DNA of 64,000 nucleotides from Shinella sp. H4-D48 (GTDB lineage Bacteria > Pseudomonadota > Alphaproteobacteria > Rhizobiales > Rhizobiaceae), in NCBI RefSeq assembly GCF_022637395.1, contig NZ_CP093338.1:434001-498000 (forward strand). Direction: 5' to 3'. How positions within the stretch are numbered: position 1 is the stretch's first letter; each line of letters starts with the position of its first letter. Positions 59,929-64,000 of the stretch are shown here, one piece after another. The position numbers and the translations under genes are program-made. Below the pieces are notes generated by a model that saw only the letters and a program-made list of their open reading frames with translations, searched no databases and was not told the DNA's origin.

Positions 59929-60686
59929 GTATCAGGGCGGAAAATCTGGTCTGGAAGGTCGGTTCGAAGACGATCGTCAACGATGTCTCGCTCATTGCCA
60001 AGCCGGGAGAAATGCTGGGATTACTCGGGCCGAATGGCTCGGGCAAGACCTCCCTGCTCCGGCTGCTGGCAGGTCTGAAGCGGCCTTTTTCAGGACAAGT
60101 CACGCTTGATGGGCAAAGCATGGACAGGATCCGGCGACGATCCATTGCGCAGCGCGTGGCCTTCATCGAGCAGCACGCCACGACCAACGCAAATCTCAAG
60201 GTTGTGGATGTCGTCAAGCTTGGTCGTTTCCCACATCGATCGATGTTTTCGGGCTGGACCAGCGATGACGACGCGGCCGTCAACAACGCGCTCGATCGAA
60301 CGGAACTCACCGCAAAACGCAATGACACCTGGCAGAGCTTGTCGGGTGGGGAGAAGCAGCGCGCCCACCTCGCCCGCGCGCTTGCCCAGTCGCCGAAAGA
60401 ACTCATCCTCGATGAACCGACCAACCATCTCGACGTTCATCATCAGATCAGCCTTCTGCGGCTCGTCTCGGAGCTTGCCGTCACCAGCATCATTGCGCTG
60501 CATGACCTGAATCATGCGGCGATGTTTTGCGACCGGCTGCTTGTCATGCAGGCGGGAAAAATCGTCGCTTCCGGGGCGCCAGAAGATGTGCTGACCAGCG
60601 CGCTGCTCAGGGACGTCTTCTCCGTGGAGGCGCACGTTTCCCCCTCCCCCTATCATGCCAAACCGCACATCCATTTCGTGCGTTGA
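59925..60686 (+). CDS. Iron-siderophore-type ABC transporter ATP-binding protein (FecE/FepC-like)
   Basis: A 253-aa ATPase: Walker A GPNGSGKTSLLRLLAGL (about residues 34-50), signature LSGGEKQRAHLARAL and Walker B LILDEPTNHLD, as in FepC/FhuC/BtuD. The start overlaps the permease stop (ATGA). Completes the three-part importer. Confidence 0.93.
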   Translation: MSIRAENLVWKVGSKTIVNDVSLIAKPGEMLGLLGPNGSGKTSLLRLLAGLKRPFSGQVTLDGQSMDRIRRRSIAQRVAFIEQHATTNANLKVVDVVKLGRFPHRSMFSGWTSDDDAAVNNALDRTELTAKRNDTWQSLSGGEKQRAHLARALAQSPKELILDEPTNHLDVHHQISLLRLVSELAVTSIIALHDLNHAAMFCDRLLVMQAGKIVASGAPEDVLTSALLRDVFSVEAHVSPSPYHAKPHIHFVR

Positions 60687-60747
60687 CCGGCGACCCGCCC
60701 CAGGGGCGGTGGTCACACGGCCGTCGATATGTTGTGAAGGATCGAGA

Positions 60748-61644
60748 GTGAACAAAGCATCCGAGAAGCCGTCCGTAGGAATTGCGCTGCGCATCCTTTC
60801 CGGCTTCCTGTTTGCCGGCATGTCGATCTGCATAAAGGCCATGTCGGCTGAGATACCCGTTGGCGAGATCGTCTTCTTCCGCTCGGCATTCGCGTTGATC
60901 CCGCTCGTTGTCTTCCTTTGGCTACGGAAAGAGTTCCCGCATGGCCTGGCAACCAGGCGACCGCTCTGGCATCTCCTGCGCTCCAGCCTTGGCGCCGCGG
61001 CGATGTTCGCGTCCTTTGCATCGATTGCCCGGCTGCCATTGGCCGAAGCAACTTTGCTCAGCTACCTGTCTCCCACCTTTACGAGCATAGCCGGCGTTCT
61101 CCTTCTCTCCGAACGCGTAACGATCTGGCGCGTCGGCGGTGTCCTGCTGGGGCTTACTGGGGTTGTGGTTCTCGTATGGCCGGAAATTGGTCACAGGGAC
61201 CTCGACGGCGATCGTCTGTGGGGATATGTCTTCGGCCTGCTGATGGGCATTCTGACTGCATGTGCGCTTATCATGGTCCGGAGCCTGAGCCGGACTGAAA
61301 ATCCCGGCGCTATCGCCTTCTACTTTGTGATTGCCTCAATGCTGGGTGGTATCGCAACCATCCCATTCGGATGGGTCATGCCGGATAGCTACGGACTGAT
61401 GATGCTCATTCTAGCCGGACTTCTCGGAGGCTTTGCACATATTGCCATGACGCTGGCTTTCAGGCACGCCGAGGCTTCCCTGCTTGCGCCGTTCGAATAC
61501 CTTGCAATCATCTGGCCGGTCATCGCCGACACGCTCCTGTTCGACACACCCTTGTCCCTGGCATTCCTGACAGCGCTTCCGCTCGTTCTGGCCGGAGCGG
61601 CGATGGCTGCGTTTGAAGGACGCCGTCACTGGAAAAAGCGATAG
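60748..61644 (+). CDS. DMT superfamily permease (EamA family)
   Basis: A 298-aa membrane protein starting at a GTG preceded by AAGGA. Ten predicted helices as two EamA repeats. Seen are ILSGFLFAGMSICIKAMSA, EATLLSYLSPTFTSIAGVLL and HIAMTLAFRHAEASLLAPFE. EamA proteins often export metabolites. It follows the iron-type ATPase by 61 bp in the same direction, so it may export or import a compound linked to that system (inference). Confidence 0.9.
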   Translation: MNKASEKPSVGIALRILSGFLFAGMSICIKAMSAEIPVGEIVFFRSAFALIPLVVFLWLRKEFPHGLATRRPLWHLLRSSLGAAAMFASFASIARLPLAEATLLSYLSPTFTSIAGVLLLSERVTIWRVGGVLLGLTGVVVLVWPEIGHRDLDGDRLWGYVFGLLMGILTACALIMVRSLSRTENPGAIAFYFVIASMLGGIATIPFGWVMPDSYGLMMLILAGLLGGFAHIAMTLAFRHAEASLLAPFEYLAIIWPVIADTLLFDTPLSLAFLTALPLVLAGAAMAAFEGRRHWKKR

Positions 61645-61818
61645 CACTGTCCGGAGAGTGGTCAGTGTTGCAGGAATTGCCAGTTTCCGCAGTGGTCGTA
61701 TTGGAAATGCATAAACACCGGGTGAGATTCGGCCCTAGCTGATTCTTGGCGGCGGATGCGTATCTTCCCGATCGCCGAACCTTAGCGATGAACCTTGACG
61801 AGACGCCACCGTTATGAT

Positions 61819-61843
61819 TGGATAAGTGGATACAAAAATCCAG
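61819..61843. promoter_or_regulatory. TGGATA repeats near the start of the second GntR gene
   Basis: TGGATAA (61819-61825) and TGGATAC (61827-61833) are tandem, and the second pairs with ATCCA (61839-61843) as TGGAT-N7-ATCCA. The complement GTATCCA recurs at 62544-62550, downstream of gntR and upstream of the gamma-glutamyltransferase gene. A candidate GntR operator. Confidence 0.4.
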
Positions 61844-61852
61844 AATACCTCC

Positions 61853-62527
61853 ATGACCTCAATCACCGCCTCGTTCGACCAGCCCCCCACGACTGCCGAA
61901 GAGGAAGCTTATCTCTACCTTCAGAAAGGCTTGCGGCTTTGCCGCTACAAGCCAGGCGATCGGCTGAAACCGGAGGAGATTGCGGCCGAAATAGGCATGA
62001 GCCGTATGCCCGTGCGCGAAGCCTTCCGACGTCTGGCCGCGGAGGGGCTCGTGACGCTACGCCCGAACCGCGGATGCATCGTCGCGGGTCTCACATTGGA
62101 CGAGATTTATGAGATATTCGAGATCAGATCGGTTCTCGAAGGGCTGGCGGTGCGATTGGCGGCGCCGAAAATGGACCCCGATACATTTCTCGAACTTGAG
62201 CAGCTGCTCGACCGTATGGAACGTGCCGGACAGGCCGGCAGCAGCGATTGGGTCGTGCGGCATCAGGAGTTCCACGCGCTGATCTACAAGCTGAGCGGCC
62301 GACCGAAGCTTATCCGAAAGATCAACGCACTGCATGTCGTGATCGAGCCCTATATGCGCATCTGGTTCGACTACGCCGACAAGCCGCTGTCCGCCCGCGA
62401 AGAACATGAGCGTTTGATCCGCGCCCTGGCGCAGGGCAACGCACTTCAAGCAGATCAGATCATGCAGGAACACATTCTCGGCACCGCACCCTTGCTTGCC
62501 GAATTCGCAAGTCCCGGGCGGCGTTAA
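61853..62527 (+). CDS. GntR family (FCD) transcriptional regulator
   Basis: About 224 aa from the ATG at 61853; a GTG at 61826 is an alternative and neither has a clear ribosome site. HTH: LKPEEIAAEIGMSRMPVREA, then GLVTLRPNRGCIVAGLT; FCD domain from about residue 80, with FEIRSVLEGLAVRLAA and the metal-ligand region RHQEFHALIYKLSG. It precedes the gamma-glutamyltransferase gene on the same strand and is its likely regulator. Confidence 0.9.
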   Translation: MTSITASFDQPPTTAEEEAYLYLQKGLRLCRYKPGDRLKPEEIAAEIGMSRMPVREAFRRLAAEGLVTLRPNRGCIVAGLTLDEIYEIFEIRSVLEGLAVRLAAPKMDPDTFLELEQLLDRMERAGQAGSSDWVVRHQEFHALIYKLSGRPKLIRKINALHVVIEPYMRIWFDYADKPLSAREEHERLIRALAQGNALQADQIMQEHILGTAPLLAEFASPGRR

Positions 62528-62763
62528 GCGTCGTTCGGCTAAAGTATCCAAACCGGGGAAACCATCCGGCAGGGACAGGGAACCGCCGTCTATAACGGCT
62601 TAAGCGAAGAGGAAAAGTCATGTCGATCCGTCGCATGGCCGTGCTGACGGCTGCCTTCACGACACAATGTTCGTTGCGGAATCGCTTGCACAGAGCACGT
62701 TGAAGCCCACACCCGCGTGGCCGACCGGCCCAACAAAATTCGTCGAACAAGGGGACGACAAGA
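62528..62763 (+). pseudogene. Probable remnant of a secreted-protein gene between gntR and ggt
   Basis: A ribosome site GAGGAAAAG and ATG at 62620 begin a signal-peptide-like MSIRRMAVLTAAF that runs into unrelated code and stops after 27 residues. The frame that opens at 62667 reads SLAQSTLKPTPAWPTGPTKF and continues into ggt DNA. The pattern fits an internal deletion with frameshift of a binding-protein-like gene. The identity of the lost gene cannot be shown. Confidence 0.4.
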
Positions 62764-64000
62764 ATGCGCAACTTCGAAAAGCCGACCCGCTCCGTTGCCG
62801 TTGCCCGCCACGCAATGGCGGCAACTTCGCATCCCTCCGCAACATTGGTCGCATTGCAAATCCTGGAGGCTGGCGGCAACGCGATGGATGCGGCTATTGC
62901 TGCTTCGGCCATGCAATGCGTCGTCGAACCGGGCTCGACGGGCATCGGCGGTGATTGCTTCGTGCTGTATGCACCCGCCGGGTCCGACAAAGTTGTCGCC
63001 TACAATGGATCCGGCCGCACGCCGGCAGCGCTGACGCTCGACTGGTTCACCGAGCGCGGGCTTGCCGAAGTACCGCGGCAATCACCCTCCGCCGTGACCA
63101 TTCCGGGCGCCATTGATGCGTGGACGCGGCTGCATGCCGATCACGGCCGAATGCCTTTCGCCGACGTGCTGGCACCGGCCATTCGTTTCGCTGAGGAAGG
63201 CTATGCGGTCAGCCCGCGCGTCCATCATGACTGGATGCTGGAAGAGACGCTGCTGGCCTCGGACCCGGCCGCTGCGCGCATCTTCCTGCCAAAGGGGCGC
63301 GCGCCCAGGATCGGCGAGGTACACCATCAGCCGGAGCTCGCAGCCACGCTAAGGCGCATCGCGGCCGAAGGGCGCGACGGGTTCTATACGGGGGCAGTGG
63401 CGGATGACATGGTGTCCTATCTGCGCGCGCTTGGCGGCCTGCACACCCTTGAGGATTTCGCGGATGCGCGGGGCGATTACGTAACACCCGTCACAACGGA
63501 TTTTCGGGGCCATACCATCCACGAATGCCCACCGAACGGACAGGGCATCATCGCCCTGCTGATCCTCAACATCCTCGGTCGTTTCGATGCCAAGGGCGAT
63601 CCGCAGTCGCCTGACAGGCTGCATCTGGAAATAGAGGCGACACGGCTCGCCTATGCCGCACGCGACGCCTGGATCGCAGACCCGGACAAGGCGCAGGTAC
63701 CCGTCGAGGAATTGCTGTCAGGCGCTCTCGCCGACCGGCTGGCGGGCATGATCGACCTGAAGCGCGCGCTGACGGACCTTCCGGCCTTCGACATGCCGCT
63801 GCACCGTGACACGGTCTATATTTCCGTGGTGGACCGCGAGCGCAATGCCGTCAGTTTCATCAACTCGGTCTTCGACAGCTTCGGTACCGGTCTTGTCGCA
63901 CCACGGTCTGGCGTTGTGCTGCACAATCGCGGTCAGAGCTTCTCCTTGAAGCCGGACCATCCCAATGTCGTGGCACCGGGCAAGAGGCCGCTGCACACCA
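62764..64000 (+). CDS. Gamma-glutamyltransferase family protein, 3'-truncated by the window
   Basis: A 412-codon visible part of a protein that normally runs 530-590 aa. It starts MRNFEKPTRSVAVARHAMAA after AAGGGGA. The large-subunit hallmarks AGGNAMDAAIAASAM, STGIGGDCFVLYA and NGSGRTPAAL are clear. The nucleophile expected at autocleavage is Thr350 in DTVYISVVDRERNAVSF, followed by FGTGLVAPRSGVVLHNRGQS. No Sec signal peptide is seen, so it may be cytoplasmic and belong to the GGT-like hydrolases used in degradation of gamma-glutamyl or related compounds. Confidence 0.9.
   Translation, partial: MRNFEKPTRSVAVARHAMAATSHPSATLVALQILEAGGNAMDAAIAASAMQCVVEPGSTGIGGDCFVLYAPAGSDKVVAYNGSGRTPAALTLDWFTERGLAEVPRQSPSAVTIPGAIDAWTRLHADHGRMPFADVLAPAIRFAEEGYAVSPRVHHDWMLEETLLASDPAAARIFLPKGRAPRIGEVHHQPELAATLRRIAAEGRDGFYTGAVADDMVSYLRALGGLHTLEDFADARGDYVTPVTTDFRGHTIHECPPNGQGIIALLILNILGRFDAKGDPQSPDRLHLEIEATRLAYAARDAWIADPDKAQVPVEELLSGALADRLAGMIDLKRALTDLPAFDMPLHRDTVYISVVDRERNAVSFINSVFDSFGTGLVAPRSGVVLHNRGQSFSLKPDHPNVVAPGKRPLHT

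Noticed and set aside
1-64000. CRISPR arrays, insertion sequences, integrase genes, tRNA or rRNA genes
   Set aside because: No regularly spaced repeats, transposase motifs, terminal inverted repeats, or tRNA-like structures were seen by reading.

Overview
The window is about 60% GC and reads as accessory, catabolism-rich DNA from a Rhizobiaceae-type alphaproteobacterium (Rhizobium/Agrobacterium/Ensifer/Shinella-like). The signs are an AapJQMP-type amino-acid transporter, an EryD-like SorC regulator, a tripartite-tricarboxylate (Bug) receptor, bifunctional aldolase/SDR and DhaK-DhaL fusions, and many LysR, GntR, SorC, ROK and AraC regulators. I see no rRNA, tRNA, CRISPR array, insertion sequence or replication gene. 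About 58 protein genes are supported. Two edge genes are cut by the window, and there are two gene remnants.

Layout. (1) 1-2738: a Bug-type receptor (cut by the left edge) and a CapA-like protein, divergent from a LysR gene. (2) 2820-16152: one long minus-strand run from an Aap-like ABC transporter through three tandem MmgE/PrpD paralogues, a GST-like protein and a PrpF-like isomerase to an AbrB-family membrane protein. A divergent C-S beta-lyase (MetC-like) and a GntR regulator face it. (3) 16266-17997: a TauE/SafE exporter and a divergent LysR. (4) 18058-27437: mtnK-mtnA, a divergent sugar-type ABC transporter, and a sorC plus class II aldolase/SDR fusion operon. Shared operator-like dyads suggest one regulon for 5-methylthioribose or 5-deoxyribose, ending in an aldolase (a DHAP-shunt-like route). 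(5) 27932-38489: a spermidine/polyol-type ABC transporter, two regulators (LysR, MarR) and a six-gene operon (SDR, sugar isomerase/epimerase, TIM homologue, YjbQ, FGGY kinase) that resembles a variant tetritol or polyol pathway. (6) 38557-45663: a small DUF protein, a second sugar ABC transporter, a DhaK-DhaL fusion kinase and an EryD-like SorC regulator. (7) 45664-48348: a truncated AraC remnant, then an AraC/SDR divergent pair. (8) 48469-56595: an operon of AraB-like kinase, third sugar ABC transporter, LacD/DeoC-like aldolase and PfkB kinase with a divergent ROK regulator. Its logic would be two phosphorylations followed by aldol cleavage. (9) 56644-61644: a MYG1 homologue, then an iron-siderophore-type ABC transporter with a DMT-family permease. 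(10) 61853-64000: a GntR regulator, a degenerate stretch, and a gamma-glutamyltransferase cut by the right edge.

The common plan is a chain of import-and-degrade cassettes. Each has a binding-protein transporter, a small set of kinases, dehydrogenases, isomerases or aldolases, and its own regulator. GC-rich hairpins lie directly after the binding-protein gene in four transporters. Dyad or direct-repeat operator candidates sit in most divergent promoters. The least explained parts are the triple MmgE/PrpD operon, the MTR/5-deoxyribose cluster with its aldolase-dehydrogenase fusion, the two-kinase/aldolase cassette, and the TIM/YjbQ/FGGY operon. All substrate assignments are inferences from family membership and gene order.
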